From Morella rubra (Eukaryota; Streptophyta; Magnoliopsida; Fagales; Myricaceae), in contig CM025849.1 of assembly GCA_003952965.2 (NCBI GenBank), positions 32,638,036 through 32,702,035 of the forward strand: a DNA stretch of 64,000 nt. Reading direction: 5' to 3'. The notes below the pieces were generated by a model, which made no database searches, was not told where the DNA came from, and saw nothing but the letters and a program-made list of their open reading frames with translations. Positions within the stretch are counted from its first letter, which is position 1; each line of letters opens with the position of its first letter. Below are positions 12,971 through 25,886 of the stretch, piece by piece. A program made the position numbers and the translations under genes.

Positions 12971-15900
12971 TGTGAGACCCCGACCTTTATTTCTATCATT
13001 GTAAAAAAAAAAAAAAAAAAATTATGACTTCTTAAGTGTGTGTATTACTCTAATTATTGAGAAAGGCATGTATGGGTAAATTAATCTAAGATTTTGTCTA
13101 GGTGAATTTTCCCCCTAGCATTTTTATGCATCTTTAGCTATGATTTAAATGTTATATCGTTTGCAATTTTTAATAGTATTAAATTTGAGTATTTGGGATT
13201 AATTAAACTAATCATTTTAATTGTTGGAATATATCTCTAAGTTTGCAATATTTGGAAGAAATTGAATTAGGGACTTTGACTCTTGAAAAATGTGTGAAAG
13301 GCATGTTGGGGTTAATAATAATGAAGTGGCAGAAAAAAAAAAAAAAAAAAAGAAAAGAAAATGGGGAAATCACGTGGAGGGAAAACAAGGGGGGAGGCAG
13401 CCTTGTCTTTCCCCCCCAAACACTTCACGCCTAAACCACCCCCCCCCTTTTTGCCGCACACTTCACTCCCTTCCCTCACTCTTTTGCCCTAACTCACTCA
13501 CACACCCGAAGAGAAGAAGAAGAGAAGAAGAAAGAAGAAGAAAGAAGAAAGAAAGAGAAGAAGAAAGAAAGAAGAAGAAGGGAAAACCAAGATAAGCCAA
13601 GGTAAAGGGGGATCTAACATTTGGATTCAAAATTTTCGTGTGGGTAAATTGTTAGAAGTTAGTTTCTTTCCTATCCTCTGTTTTTGTTTGTTGCATGTTG
13701 GATTTGAGTTTATGAGTTGGAATGAAAGGTAGGCATGCAAAGTGTTTGTTGGAAAGCCTAAGCATGTTGGATTTGAGTTTGCTGCATGTTGGATTGAGTT
13801 TGCTGTTGCTGCATGTTGGTAGGCATGCAAAGTGTTTGTTGGAAAGCCTAAAAGAAAGGATGATGCAATAACTTTGGCTTGATGATTATAGAACCATGAT
13901 ATTGCTGTAAGTTGTGTAAAAGTAGGGGATTTTTAAGAGAATAGTTTCTGTTGTGAAGTGTTGTAAGCGTAGGCAAGGCTAAATTCACTGCCTTATTTCT
14001 TGCATGTTTCTCTTGATGGTAGCTTGCTATAGGTATCTTGCATGTAGGTAAAGTGGGTAGACCAGCAAGCTAAACACTTAAAGGGGACTATACTTGGAGA
14101 ATAAAGAGATTGTGCTTTGTGAAACAAGGAGAATAGGAATTAGGCATGTTTTAGGTTGCTGAGTTGCAACCGAACCCTTGGTGTTTGATTTTGGTTGCAG
14201 CCCTTTATGGATCTAGGTTTGCATGGTGAATTAAGGGTAGAAGAATTGGAAATTGGACGATAGAGAATGCTTGTTAGACTAGTTGCTGATGTTAGACAAG
14301 TTGCTGAAATGTACTTCTGCAGATTTCAAGGCTCGAACTAGGAGTGTATTCTGATGCAATTGTGCTTATCCTTTGATCTTAAGAGGATCCTAGATTGTAG
14401 GCCTAGGAAATAGGAAGATTTTAAGCCATACCTTGGGTGATTCCGATAAGTATTGGGTGAGATATGCGTTGTTCAAGGCCCGGACGTCAAGCTGCCAGCA
14501 GCCTTGTACGTCCGGAATGTTAGTTCATTTCGAGTGCTCAGTTTAAGTCCAAATTTTACGAGTTTGGTCTTGAATTTTAAGTTTATGAAAGAAGAACATT
14601 TTAAGGTAAATTTCGTGTGATTTAGAGGTGTAATGAATAAGTTGTGATGTTTTGAAAGTAGAAGGCCGAGCTGGTGGCAGCAGCAGTATTACTCTAGGAA
14701 TTTTATCTGATATGAAGTGTTTTCGACAATGCATGGACATTTCGATGTTTATGATTTTTATCTTCAAGCTTGAACTATGAAAGAAGAATATTTTAAAAGA
14801 AATTTCATGTAATTTGGAGCATGTTTTTGAAGTTATGAATTTTAAGTTGGAGACGTCGGGGCTGCCCGCTTGGACGTCCTCAGCAGCTCGCATTTTCGGT
14901 AAATCTTTCGAGTGGCAAATGAGCTCCAAATTACCTTGGAATTTTAATATGTTATAAAAATTAGTGTAAGGATCAGTTTGGCATCCAATTCTTATGGCTT
15001 CAGCAACCTTAAGATAATACTTTGCATCGTAGGATCACCATTGGGAAGTCAAAAAAATGTGGGTGATTTTGTATGATGTGCTGAAGTTGATTGAATGACT
15101 ATTCTCTACATCTAGTAAACCTCTAAATGACATTAGTATGACTCATTTGTAGGCAAGGTGCCACCATAAGCTCAAGTGGACGGAGGTAAGTGGAAAATTA
15201 TGTTTTTCAAAAACTGGAATGATACACATCATGGATATTTATCATCAAGCATGACATGAGCACGTCATGAGCATTTGCATTTATTTTCTCATAAGGATGA
15301 AAGAGAAATTTTATGCAAATGAAAGTACAACTTTATGCTACGTTATGATAAGTTATGAGTGCATTTACGATTTCTCATTATAAGCATTTCACGACATAAG
15401 CATTTGCATGATTTCTTAAAGAAGAAGTTTTGTGCAAATGAAAGTATGAGAAGTACTGTATGACAAGTTAAGTTAAAGGGCTGAGGTTGGTCGGTACCGT
15501 ACCATTAAGATAGGTGCATCCACTCCGAAGGACGAATGCGAGAAGGATGGATGACTCCTAAGGGGCACCCACTCCGAAGGACGAATGCGAGAAGGATGGG
15601 TAGCTCTTGAGGTATGTGCAATCACACTGAAGGATGCTTGCAAGAAGGTGTGAACCTCTAAGGGTTGAGTCTAGTCATTAGGCCTGGGGCCACGTCGAGG
15701 ACTAGCTCAATCAAATGACGTATTCCCAAGGGAAAAGGGAATAGTTCCGAAGGGAACGCACAACCCTGACTTCAGGGGTAAATGGAGCGAGATAAGTTGC
15801 CCAATCAAGAAAGAATTAAAGAATTTTTCAAGATCAATTCATTTAGTACGTTGTCTCATGCATATGCAAGCATTTCATTTGACATTCATGTACATTGATA

Positions 15901-16379
15901 TCCATGAACATGCGAGACATGCACTATTTATTGCATATGATCCCTTACTGAGTCATTCGACTCACAGTTTTTAAATTGTATCATTCCAGACAATATTTCA
16001 GGTGAGGAAACCTAAGAAGAGGACCTTAAAACCTAGGAGAGGGGCTGACGAGGACTTCCTCTTCCCTTTTTGTTATTTCAGTCAAAGGTTTAGATATAAT
16101 TTTTGAAAGAGCCGACATGAGCCTCCGATGTGTGGTGGTCATGGGTTATTCGGCCCAGTAAAGTTTAGGGTTTTTAACCAATTGATATTTTGAGACTGTG
16201 TTGTAATTACTTCAAGTTATCGTTTGAGGAGCAGGTTCTAATGTTTCATTACGCGCATTAGTCGATAAAAAAAAAAAAAAATTCCGCTGCAAGAATTTAG
16301 TAAGTTCGCTTGAGTATTCCTTGTTGGGGATGCTCGCGGCTGTTACTAACCCCTTCGAGTTAGCGTTTGGGGCGTGACA
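12971..16379 (+). mobile_element. Long Ty3-gypsy-type LTR (copy 2), probably solo
   Basis: This copy starts TGTGAGACCCCGACC and ends TTGGGGCGTGACA and aligns along most of its length with the LTR at 2975-6190. It is 3409 bp. Relative to copy 1, the part at about 13620-14270 differs strongly and contains short direct repeats (a block with gcatgttggatttgagtt near 13690, 13763 and 13787). No gag or pol is attached on either side. The flanking 5-mers (aatta before, taata after) are not identical, so the insertion scar is eroded. It interrupts CACTA DNA. Confidence 0.8.
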
Positions 16380-17180
16380 TAATAAACACGTCCAGACGCG
16401 TATTCTCGTTGTGCAAATGATTTTCGACTGACTTCGCACGACTTGGAAGCCCACATTTGGCTGAATAAATGTCGAATACCGTCCGAACAGTAAAACAATG
16501 GCTGTTTTCAACTATTGTATATGTAAACGTGTGTAAGCCATGCGACAGTTACAGAACATCCGGACGGTGTAACTCAATTGTTCCAGACAGTGTCTTTTCA
16601 TCATACCAGTTTGGAACGCTAAGCCTTTATGTTCTAAAACGCTTTACCTCATTAAACATGTATGTCCTAGATGTTGCGAATAAGGGCGTTCGGACGCTAC
16701 CACTCAATTAATTTATTTAAATGATTTAATTTACGTAATTAATTTAATTTACTTCACTCAATTTAACACAATGTAATTTGGCTCAAATTTTTAACTTTAT
16801 TTAATTTATTTTGAATACATAAAGAAAAATATATATATATATTAGTTAAGTATACTTTTTATATTAAACATCCGTTATAACTAATCACCCATTTAATTAT
16901 AATTGCAAGCTAATTACACTAATCGTTATAATCTAATTACACCAACCGTTCCATTAATATAGCACTCGTACTAATCACCCATTTAATTTACTAATTATCT
17001 GTTTAAATTGTGATAAATTTAATCTAGTGAAAAACATAATTAATATAAAATATCAAAAATAATCCAAATATCAAACGAAAAACACAATCATAATGTCTAG
17101 TACAAGCCGGAGACGGTCCTTCTAACGATAAATAAATAATAGTGATAAAGTATAAACAAGAGACTAGTCCAAATCACGAG
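16380..17180. repeat. CACTA repeat zone, then AT-rich non-coding stretch
   Basis: Positions 16385-16700 hold CGTTCGGAC-type motifs (near 16479, 16559, 16688). Positions 16700-17100 are AT-rich with imperfect repeats of taatttaattta and of 'actaatcacccatttaatta'-like units near 16880 and 16970. The same order and strand occur at 28900-29340, showing that the two places are copies of one element. Confidence 0.55.
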
Positions 17181-17555
17181 CTAACTCATCCAGATCTTGT
17201 CCGAGGGCATCACAAACATGCGCCATATGCTCCTCCATATTATCAACTGTCTAACAAGTGTCTGCAACTGTATCGAACGGTATGAACAGACTGGGATAGC
17301 TATGAAAAATTTTCTCATAGAGAACAATTCCATCCGCATAATATTCAACTCCTCCGTCAGAGCCTTATCCGTTAGAGCAAATTTGGTCTCCAGACCGGTC
17401 AAGCGGCGTTGGAGCTCCATGCACAACGAATGCATAGACTCCACTATCGCTCGAATACTCTCCCTCAATTCCACTAAAAAAGCGTCCGCCCAAGATGATC
17501 TCTTTGTCTGCCCCTCGACATTGGTGATACTTCTCCCGGAGCGTTCCATGATCAA
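17181..17555 (-). CDS. CACTA-associated ORF with coiled-coil character, copy 1
   Basis: A 124-codon minus-strand frame contains SSWADAFLVELRESIRAIVE, MHSLCMELQRRLTGLETKFA and LTEELNIMRMELFSMRKFF. The heptad-like spacing of Leu/Met/Ile suggests a coiled coil. The second copy at 29367-29661 has the same segment (WADAFLVEQRGSMWAIVESM), so the minus-strand frame is the real one and the plus-strand frame over it is a shadow. The role is unknown. It may be an exon of the transposon's second gene. It lies near the 5' side of the minus-strand CACTA copy. Confidence 0.4.
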   Translation of the reverse strand: MIMERSGRSITNVEGQTKRSSWADAFLVELRESIRAIVESMHSLCMELQRRLTGLETKFALTDKALTEELNIMRMELFSMRKFFIAIPVCSYRSIQLQTLVRQLIIWRSIWRMFVMPSDKIWMS

Positions 17556-17639
17556 CCTAGCAAAAATAGTCCGAACTTAAGCACAAACCATTCGCAAGCA
17601 GGTCAAAATATGCCAGTTCCTAAAACAAACAAATCGGGG

Positions 17640-19130
17640 GTTGGAGATGAGTTTTCCGTGTAAACCAAGTTATGGGCAGATGCAGAGCGAGAATGGTATC
17701 CCGAGTGTAAGAAGTACTTGAAGTTGTCCTTCGTTGTTAGGTTATTTTATGTGAAGTCGGAGAATAATTTGATTGTAAAGACGTTTACAGATGTGTTGAG
17801 CTTGATAAAAGATGCGTTGCTGGAGGGGGAAACACTTCCTAAATTTTATTATAGGCGAAAAAGTTAAGAAAAAATTTGAGATTTAGCTATGATAACATAA
17901 CGTGCGTGCTTAAATGATTGTGTATTGTTTTGGAAGGAGCATAATGAGTTACAAGAGTGTCCATTATATGGGGCATTGAGGTGGAAGTACAGTCAAAACT
18001 ACTCCGGGTTGTTGTCTTTCTTTATTCACTCAAAATGTTCGCCCGCTAGGAGCTGGTAGTTGTCACGATTTGGATAAGAAGGAATTTACAAAAGCCCAGT
18101 GGTACGTACTCAACAACTGTTTCGAAAATCAGCCAACATATAGAGTAAGCGCATATTAAAATCTTTGCTCATTTAAACACTATCAGTTGATGGATATTTA
18201 ATCTTATTAAACAAGAGAAACCGAAAAGAATGATTTCCGTTATAGTTTAGAAATTGTGTATTTATTTAATTTTGTCTCTATTATATGTTTCATTTTTATT
18301 GATCTTTTTTTTCTCCGTTAACATGTGTTTACTATTTTAGATTCAAACTATGCATAATGAAAATTCGGGCTCGGTGTTGATTGATTTGTATGCATTAGCA
18401 TCCGATCAGTATCAACGGGCACTTTGTTTTTCTGGGTGTGTAGTGAATGGAGTTATGTTTCACTCGGTCATTCGTTTATGAAGAATATGACTTCGAGTAG
18501 AGAGTACTCTCGGTACACTAGCAACGTCGGGTCCTTCGCTTAGAGATAGGCACGAATTACCATCCCTTACACAGCCAGTCCACTAGACACCCAAAGTAGT
18601 TGTGCATGTAAGTATCTTACTCCGTCAATCTTGATTAAATATTATGACTTTTAAATTTCTATGCTTAATTGAATTTTAAATATGTTGTTCTTCATTTGTA
18701 GCGACGACAGGAATCAGACTCGTTAAGGGTAGTACGCGCGAGATTGCATTACTCAAGGCTCGTACCGAAGAAAGTTGACTGTCTATATCCCTGATGGACG
18801 TACACACGGTGATGACAAGGCATCATTGATGCTCTCAAATCATATTGGTGCGTTCGTTCGACAGTAATTCCCATTTGAGACGAGTAAGTGAAGGAGGTTC
18901 CTTGACGAGGTTAAATCATACTGATGAATCGAGTGTTATAAGTATAATTAATTAAATTTTAATTGTGGAAACTTTTTTACGTACTAATTGTTATATATGT
19001 TAAGGATAACATCCAACTAGATGAACACAGTGTACAGGACACACAGAAATAGAATGTCCAGAGCATTACTCAGTATTTAATTCATAAGAAGAGGCATTAG
19101 AGTACCCTATCCCGATATGAACAGAAATAA
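17640..19130 (+). pseudogene. CACTA TNP2 N-terminus, DUF4216 start and TNP1 start, plus strand, broken
   Basis: On the plus strand the stretch WADAEREWYPECKKYLKLSF, then FTDVLSLIKDALLEGETLPK (17670-17855), and CLNDCVLFWKEHNELQECPL (17910-17970) is the N-terminal part of TNP2-type transposase. The middle (Transposase_21 core and DUF4218) is missing. At 18080-18490 the DUF4216 start appears (EFTKAQWYVLNNCF; IQTMHNENSGSVLIDLYALA). From about 18590 the TNP1-like gene begins, up to the LTR at 19131. The order equals that of the minus-strand copy read from 6900 to 2000, so this is an internally deleted and inverted copy. Confidence 0.7.
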
Positions 19131-22100
19131 TGTGAGACCACGACTTAGAGACTAGTAGCACCAATTAGTTTAGTTTCCACTATGCCAATTTAGATATTTA
19201 AAATTTTACTTCTTGACTCTTTAAGGTTTGCACTATTCTGAATTATTGGGAAAAGAAATGTATGGTTGACTTGATTTAAAATTATATCTAAGGTGAAATT
19301 TTTTCCTCTAGCACTTTTTTCGTGCATCTTTAGTTATAATTTAAATGCTATATTGTTTGCGAATTTTAATAGTGTTAAATTTCATTATTGGATTCAATTA
19401 TGCTAGTCATTTTGTTTGTCCATGTATATCCACCTAAATTGCAATATTAGGAGAATTCGAGTTAGGGGCTTTGATTTTTTGGAAGTGTATGTTTGCTTGA
19501 AATAAAAGTGAAAGGGAGTCAAATGTGATCTCTATGAAGTGGCAAGTGAAAAAAAAAATAAAATAAAAGTGAAAGAAAAGTGGGAGAATCACGTGACAAA
19601 GAGAAAGGGGGAAAGGCAAGTTGCTGTCCAAGCTTTAGCCAATAGGAATTGGCGTTATCAACAAAGATGGTGGGGGTGGGGGTAGCGTTGTCTTTTCCTC
19701 CCAATTTTTCTTTGGTTTTGTTTTACTCACGCACACGAACAAGAGGAGGAAAACGCTGAAACAGCAGAAGAGAAGAAGAAGAAGAAGAGAAGAAGAAGAA
19801 GAAAAGGAAGAGAAGAAGAAAGAGAAGAAGAGAAGAGAAGAAAGAAGGAGAAAAGAAAAGGAGGACTGCCGTATAGAGCTGGGGGAAGGTGTGGTGCAGT
19901 ACGAGAAATCAAGAGAAGCCAAGGTAAGGGTGTTGCTCTTTTGTGAAATTTTCATGAGGAACCGTGGATGTCATGGAGTCTTTGTTTGGGTTCTGCTGTT
20001 ACCTCTTCTATGCTATGCATGTTGGAATAGATAAAAAAAATAAAATTTTGGAGTCTAGGATGGCATGCACGGTTAGATCTTGAGTTAGTTTCAAGGGCAA
20101 CATTGATGTACCATAAGTGTATAATGGAAAGCCTAAAAAGGAGATAAGGCATTGGCATTGGCTTGGTGAAAATAGAATTGTTGTATTGCTTGAGGTTTTT
20201 GGATTTGACGTTACAATAGAATTTTTATGAAAACAGTCTATTAAGTATTTGGCAAATCTGAAATGTTTTGCACATGCATCAATAAACTGGGTGTTGCCTT
20301 TTGAATTAAATGGGTTGAAGTCAAATAGTTGGAAATGAGTGAGGTTGCTGGAAAAAAAAAAGTGAACCAAGAGCATGCACGGTAGATGGCAGTTTGAAAC
20401 AGAAACCAACTTATTGTTTGTAGTTTGGTATCTTTCAAAGCTACGTGATGTTAATTTCTAATTATTCTAAGTTGCTGGAAAATAAAATGATTTAAATCTT
20501 GTGAAGTTGCTGCATGAAAAGTTAAATAAAAAGTTTTGCATGGAAAAAGGAAAAAAGGTTATTATGTTTACCTGTGCAGAATTCGTACACTATTAGAGGG
20601 GAAATTCGCTTCCCCTTTTTCATAGATTCCCTGTTATTTTACCTCCTTAGGGGAAATACGGTTCATTGAGTTATTATGCATGAAGAATCTGCGTGATTGT
20701 ACGTGAATACTTTGAATTGATGAATTCCTTTATAGTTGCCTGAAAAATTTCCAGACTTGAGGGAGGTGGTGTTAATTAGTTTGAGGGTGCCTTATGACTT
20801 CTAAGTTTCTGCATTGCTGGTGCTGCTATTAGATCTTGTTGTCCAATGAAACTGTAAAGTGCGGTTTTAGTTTTCTTTGTTCAACGCCGCAGAAAAGTCA
20901 AAGCATCCTGTAAAATAATATAAATAATAATAATAGGGTCAGGACATTACTTGCCTTAATGTGAAGATATTTTATATAGTTCTTTTGCTACTATGAGTTA
21001 ATGAGAAGACGTTGCTGTGATGAAAATAAGAAATGAGCTTTGGAAATGAATGATATTGCTGGGAAAATATGCGAACCAAGGGCATGCACGGGTAGGATAA
21101 GAGCAAGTTTGAAACAGAAACTTACTCATGTTAGGATCTTGAAAGAAAAACCGGATCTATTGGTTTGTAGTGTTGCACGTATTCTTTCAACTACTGTGTT
21201 AAGTTCTAATTTATTTTGCTAAGTTGCTGGAAAATAAAATTGAGGTTTTAAATCTAGAAAAAATGGGTGAAGTTGCTACATGAAGAAGGTTAAAATAAAA
21301 AGGAAGATAATTTGCAGGAAAAAGAAAATGGTATGTTCTGTTTTACCTGTTCAGAATTTGGGTACACTATTTTAGAGGGGCAAATTCGCTCCCCTGTTTT
21401 CATAGATGTCCCTGTTATTTTCAGCACCTCCTTAGGGTTTAAATAGGTTTTGAGTGTTGATTATGGCATGAAGAAGTTTGGGTGATGTAGTGAATAAAAC
21501 CTTTGAAGATTTGATGAATTCCTTGAGGTATAGTTGCCTGAAAAATTTCCAGACTTGAGGGAGGTGGTGTTAACGTGTTTAGACTTTAATTCTGAGGGTG
21601 CCTTATGACTTCTAAGTTTCTGGGCAATTGCTGGTTGCTGCTATTAGTGATCTTGGTGTCAATGAAACTAGTAAAGCGGGTGTAGTTTGTTTTTGTATCA
21701 AGCCGCAGAAAAAGTCCAAAGCATTCTTGAGTGAATTGTTGCTGTAAAAAATAATAATAATAATAATAGAGTCAAGGACATACTTGCTGGGAATTTAAAA
21801 CAGAATGTTAATGTGAAGAGTTTCTAGTTTTTGCAGATATAGTGTTTTGCGTTCTATGAGTTATGAGAAGACGTTGCTGTGATTGAAAATAAAGAGATTA
21901 GTAGGACAGATTTGTGGACATGGTGCTGGAAATGTAACGAGAAGTTGGTGTGATATTTTATTTGACCTTTGTTGGTTTTTAATGAAATTATACATTCTGT
22001 TTTATGGTTTCCATTCATGTTCAGTGGAATAAAATAGTGAAACAATAGGCTTGGTTGCTGGCAAGTAAAGTGCAGATTATTAAGTTGTGGAATTTTCTAG

Positions 22101-24139
22101 GTTTTTGCAGAATAGCTATCTTGCATTTCCTATTACTGTGTATTTCTTTTATCTTTTGTTCTGTGAGAGAATTTATGTTATAGGCCTATGAAATTAAAAG
22201 ATTTTAAGCCATACTTCAGGTATTCCGATTAATATTGAGTAGATATGGTTTTTAAAAGTCCAGACATCAAGCTGTCAGCAGCCTTGCACGTCCAGAATTC
22301 TTGCTCATTCCAAGTAAATTTTAAGTGATCAGTTTAAGTCCGTTTTATGGGTCTGGTCTTGAATTTTAAGTTTATGAAAGAAGAACATTTTAAGGTAAAT
22401 TTCGTGAGATTTAGAGGTGTATTGAATAAGTTATGGTGTTTTGAAAGTGGAAGGCCGAGCTGGAGGCAGCAGTAGTGTTGGTCTAGGATTTTAATCTGAT
22501 ATGAAGTGTTTTTGAAAATCTTTAGTAGTTCCAATTTTTATCTTCAACTTTGAGCTATGAAAGCATAGAAGTTTAAAAGAAATTTCATGTAATTTGGAGC
22601 CATGTTTTTTAAGTTATAAATTTTTGAAGCTGGAGACGTAAAGGCTGTCCGCTTGGACGCCCCCAGCAACTTGCATTTTCCGGGTAAATCTTTTGAGTGG
22701 CAAACAAGCTCCAAATTACCTGAAATTTTAATATGTTACAACATGGAGTGTAGGGATCATTTTGACATCCAAGTTTAATGGATTCAGGAAACTTAAGATA
22801 AAGTTTTATATTGTAGGATCACTGCTTGTTAGTAAAGAAACATGTGTGATTTAGTATGATGTGCTAACTTATAATTGAATGATTATTTCCTATATCAAGT
22901 AAATCTTTAAATTATTTAAGTGACGACATTAGTATGACTCATTTGTAGGCAAGGTGCCACCATAAGCTCGAGTGGATAAAAGTAAGTGGAAAAATTATAT
23001 TTTTCCGAAAACTGGAATGATACACAACATGATTATTTGTCATTGAGCACATCATGAGCATTTGCATTAATTTTCTCAAAAGGAAGAAAGGGAAATTTTA
23101 TGCAAATGAAAATGAGATTTTATGCTATGTTAGGATATGTTATGGGGCTAAATAAGATGGTCGGTACTGTACCTAAGTAAGATAGGTGCATCCACTCCGA
23201 AGGACGAATGCGAGAAGGATGGGTTGTCCTCGAGGTATGTGCAACCACACTAAAGGACGAATGCAGAAGGTGTGGACCTCTAAGGGTCGTGCCTAGCCAT
23301 TAGGCCTGGGGCTACATCAAGGGTTAGCTCGACCAAATGATATGTTCCAAGGGAAAGGGAACAATTCCGAAGGGAACGCACAACCCTGACTTCAGGGGTA
23401 AATGGAGCGATATAATAGCCCAAATAAGGATGAAATGACTTTTAAGCAAATTTGCATATACAAGAGTTGCATACATAAACATGCATTTATTTTGGCATAT
23501 ATATACCTGTCATTCATCATCACTCATGCATATCCCTTACTGAGTCATTCGACTCACAGTATTTCAATTGTATCATTCCAGATGATGTTCCAGGTGAGGG
23601 AACTCATGAGGATGATCTAGAACCCGAGGAGGGGGGCTGACGAGGGTGCTCTCCCCTAATTTGCAATTCCTGTAGATCCTAAGTTTTTTTGAAAGAGCTG
23701 ATATGAACCTCCATTGTGTTGTGGTCATGGTCTGTTCAGCTTACGAGACTTAAGACTCTTAAGCAACTTATATTTTGGGACCATAATGTAATTATAATTT
23801 ATTGCTTTAAGTTATTGCATGAGGATTTGATTCTAAATGTCTCTCTACGTGTGTTATTTGATATAGTTATATGTTTTTATTCTGCCTACACTTATTTACA
23901 TATTCTTATACTTCAATAGAGCGTTGAGGGTCTGCATGTCAGCTGTGGATAAGAAAATAAACTTCTGAATAGTATTTGCATGAACAAAGAAATTCATATT
24001 TTCCGAATTAGTAATAGGCAGGTTAGTTAAAAAAAACAAAAAGTTCGGCTTCAAGATTTTAGTAAGTGCTCTGGAGCATTCATTGATGGGAATGCTCGCG
24101 GCTATCATTAGCCTCGCGAGCTAGCGTTTGGGCGTGACA
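19131..24139 (+). mobile_element. Long Ty3-gypsy-type LTR (copy 3), enlarged and diverged
   Basis: It begins TGTGAGACCACGAC and ends GGGCGTGACA. It shares with copies 1 and 2 the GAA-rich tract (19740-19860), the mini-exon-like block near 22949, the CTTACTGAGTCATTCGACTC block near 23530 and the end. It is 5009 bp, longer than the other two because of an internal duplication at 20326-21895. Flanking 5-mers (aataa before, aatgg after) are only partly alike. It interrupts the plus-strand TNP1-like gene: the gene's sequence resumes at 24140 (atggactcgtgtc). Confidence 0.75.
20326..21895 (+). repeat. Imperfect tandem duplication of about 0.7-0.85 kb inside LTR copy 3
   Basis: Two successive units, about 20326-21038 and 21040-21895, share many landmarks in the same order. 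These are gaaccaag.gcatgcacgg (20365; 21069), a stretch with cactatt.agaggggaaatt (20590; 21367), TTGCCTGAAAAATTTCCAGA (20737; 21534), a cttatgacttctaagtttctg block (20790; 21603), and gagaagacgttgctgtga (21002; 21861). The first unit is shorter because of many small deletions. LTR copies 1 and 2 have only one, shorter, version. Confidence 0.7.
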
Positions 24140-25120
24140 AATGGACTCGTGTCTGTGATTTATTCGCGAGAGAGGAATCTTAGTTCAAAAATTTTATTCC
24201 TTCCAGAACGTTATTTTATTTTATTATTAATTGCGTAACAACTGTAAATGTCCAATGCAGAGGAGGAGTGCAATCAACAAAGAGAATAGAGCTAAGCTAA
24301 AGATTGTACACACATCGGGAGCGAGGTCATTCCCACCCGCGAGAACATAGTTAGTAAATAATAAATTTATTTTTTTTAGAGATATTACTTAAATAAATGA
24401 CTTAGGTATTTTAATATACACATTTTATATTTCTTTTGGTATACAGAAAAATTAGAATCTGATGAGATTAGTCCTGTGTTGTATATAAAAAACACATACT
24501 AATAAGGATGGCATGTGGACATCAGAAGATGCACGAGAAAATTTTGTAAGTTGTAACATTAGATTTAATTATGCATTTGTTATCTCTTATGTTTCATATG
24601 TCTAATTTTATCTTCCTTTCTAATTTTGTTGGAAAAGATGGAGCGTTACAGTTACAGCACAAGTTAGAGGGAAAGTCATACACCAAAGTGGAGATTTTTG
24701 CTGAGGTATTGGGGACGAAATTGGGTTCACGTGTGAAGTTTAGGCCGTTCAGTACGGTCTGTTGGAATATCTTCTTCAGCATCGTCCGTTGATTTGTCTC
24801 AGAGATTGGAGGAGGCCAGATTAGAGATTAGAGGAGATGAGGGAGATGGAATATGAAGCGCTTCTGGTCAAGAGGCCAGAAATGGAGACGATGCGAGAGC
24901 ATCAGCAGATGATGGAGGAACAACAATAGAAGAAAGACGAAAAGCCAATGCAAATGATGGAGGGGAACCAATGAAAGAAAGACGAAGAGTATCAAAAGAT
25001 GATGCAGAGCAGCAACGGAACCTAGTAGAACAACAAGAACGGAGGATGCAACTAATGGAACAACAAATGTGTGAGCAGATGATGGAGTAGATCAGATAGC
25101 TGCAATCCTGTATGACACGA
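24140..25120 (+). pseudogene. CACTA TNP1-like transposase, plus-strand copy, broken
   Basis: This is the continuation of the gene interrupted at 19131. It holds the counterpart of the minus-strand pieces at 1060-1990: LFAREEES-like start (24160), an intron-like AT-rich gap, a SDEISPVLYIKNTY-like piece (24455-24500), EGKSYTKVEIFAEVLGTKLG (24666-24725), and the degraded Gln-rich coil (24830-25090, gatgatggaggaacaacaat and similar). Stops and small deletions are more frequent here than in the minus-strand copy. It is followed by AT-rich non-coding DNA to about 25390. Confidence 0.65.
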
Positions 25121-25129
25121 AAATGAAAA

Positions 25130-25658
25130 TTTGGGAATATGTATTTTCACTATTTGAACAATACTTATCGATTATGTATTATATTTACTTTTAATGATGA
25201 TTGCATATTTGTAGACATTTTATTATTCTTATGGGTATTGAATATCTTTCTATTTGTATTATTTACAAATTATTTTTAAAATTTTAATTAAATTAATTCA
25301 AATACGTAGGAAACGATTCGAATGATAACAAAACTATCTGCACGGTTTTTTGATTAATAATGTCCACACTCTTAACTATCCGTCCGTACACGTTGCATGA
25401 ATGACGTCCGTCCGTAGAGTTATTCTTCCGTGCATACGGTCTTTTAATTACAACCTGTTTGAACAGTCTAAAATACGTTCCAATGTGTTAAATAGAATAT
25501 GCGTTTGCACTATTGATGCAAGTATTCGAACAGTTTTTGAATGTGTCAAAAAACTATCGAGCTCATAAATCCAACTCTTATCCATATTGTTCTTTCAAAG
25601 AGGTAAATACAAACAATAATGCAAACAATGATGACATTCACACTCAACTTCAATTTCT
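25130..25658. other. Non-coding CACTA-derived stretch and inversion junction
   Basis: Up to about 25370 the sequence is the reverse complement of 840-1059. After about 25560 it instead matches 9230 onwards in the same orientation. Between them lie CCGTCCGTA-type motifs (25380-25440) but no gene. The switch in orientation marks the junction between the two arms of the rearranged CACTA copy. Confidence 0.5.
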
Positions 25659-25886
25659 TCAGGTGATAGGTCCTATCCCATTCAAGTTTACAATATCACG
25701 TACTGCACGTAATTGACCGACCATTGTGACTGATGCGTTAGAAATTTCGACAGCATTTCCCTCAGTCTCCAGATACATGCCTACAACATTGAGCATAAAC
25801 ACCCACCATTGAAGGCAAGTGTGTAAGCTCAATGCTGAATGTGTATCCGAAGACAAGGAGATTTGCATCAAAATTTCTAAACACAT
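25659..25886 (-). CDS. CACTA-associated small ORF, copy 2
   Basis: A 75-codon minus-strand frame repeats the core of the frame at 9366-9635 (SDTHSALSLHTCLQWWVFML and LETEGNAVEISNASVTMVG). It is truncated at its N-terminal side by a small deletion near 25855. No family is recognised. Confidence 0.25.
   Translation of the reverse strand: MCLEILMQISLSSDTHSALSLHTCLQWWVFMLNVVGMYLETEGNAVEISNASVTMVGQLRAVRDIVNLNGIGPIT

Noticed and set aside
12966..16384. Target-site duplication for LTR copy 2
   Set aside because: The flanking 5-mers aatta and taata are not identical in any shift that also keeps the TG...CA ends.
17197..17580. 127-codon plus-strand frame
   Set aside because: It is antisense to the coiled-coil frame, and the minus-strand reading is the one kept in the second copy at 29367-29661.
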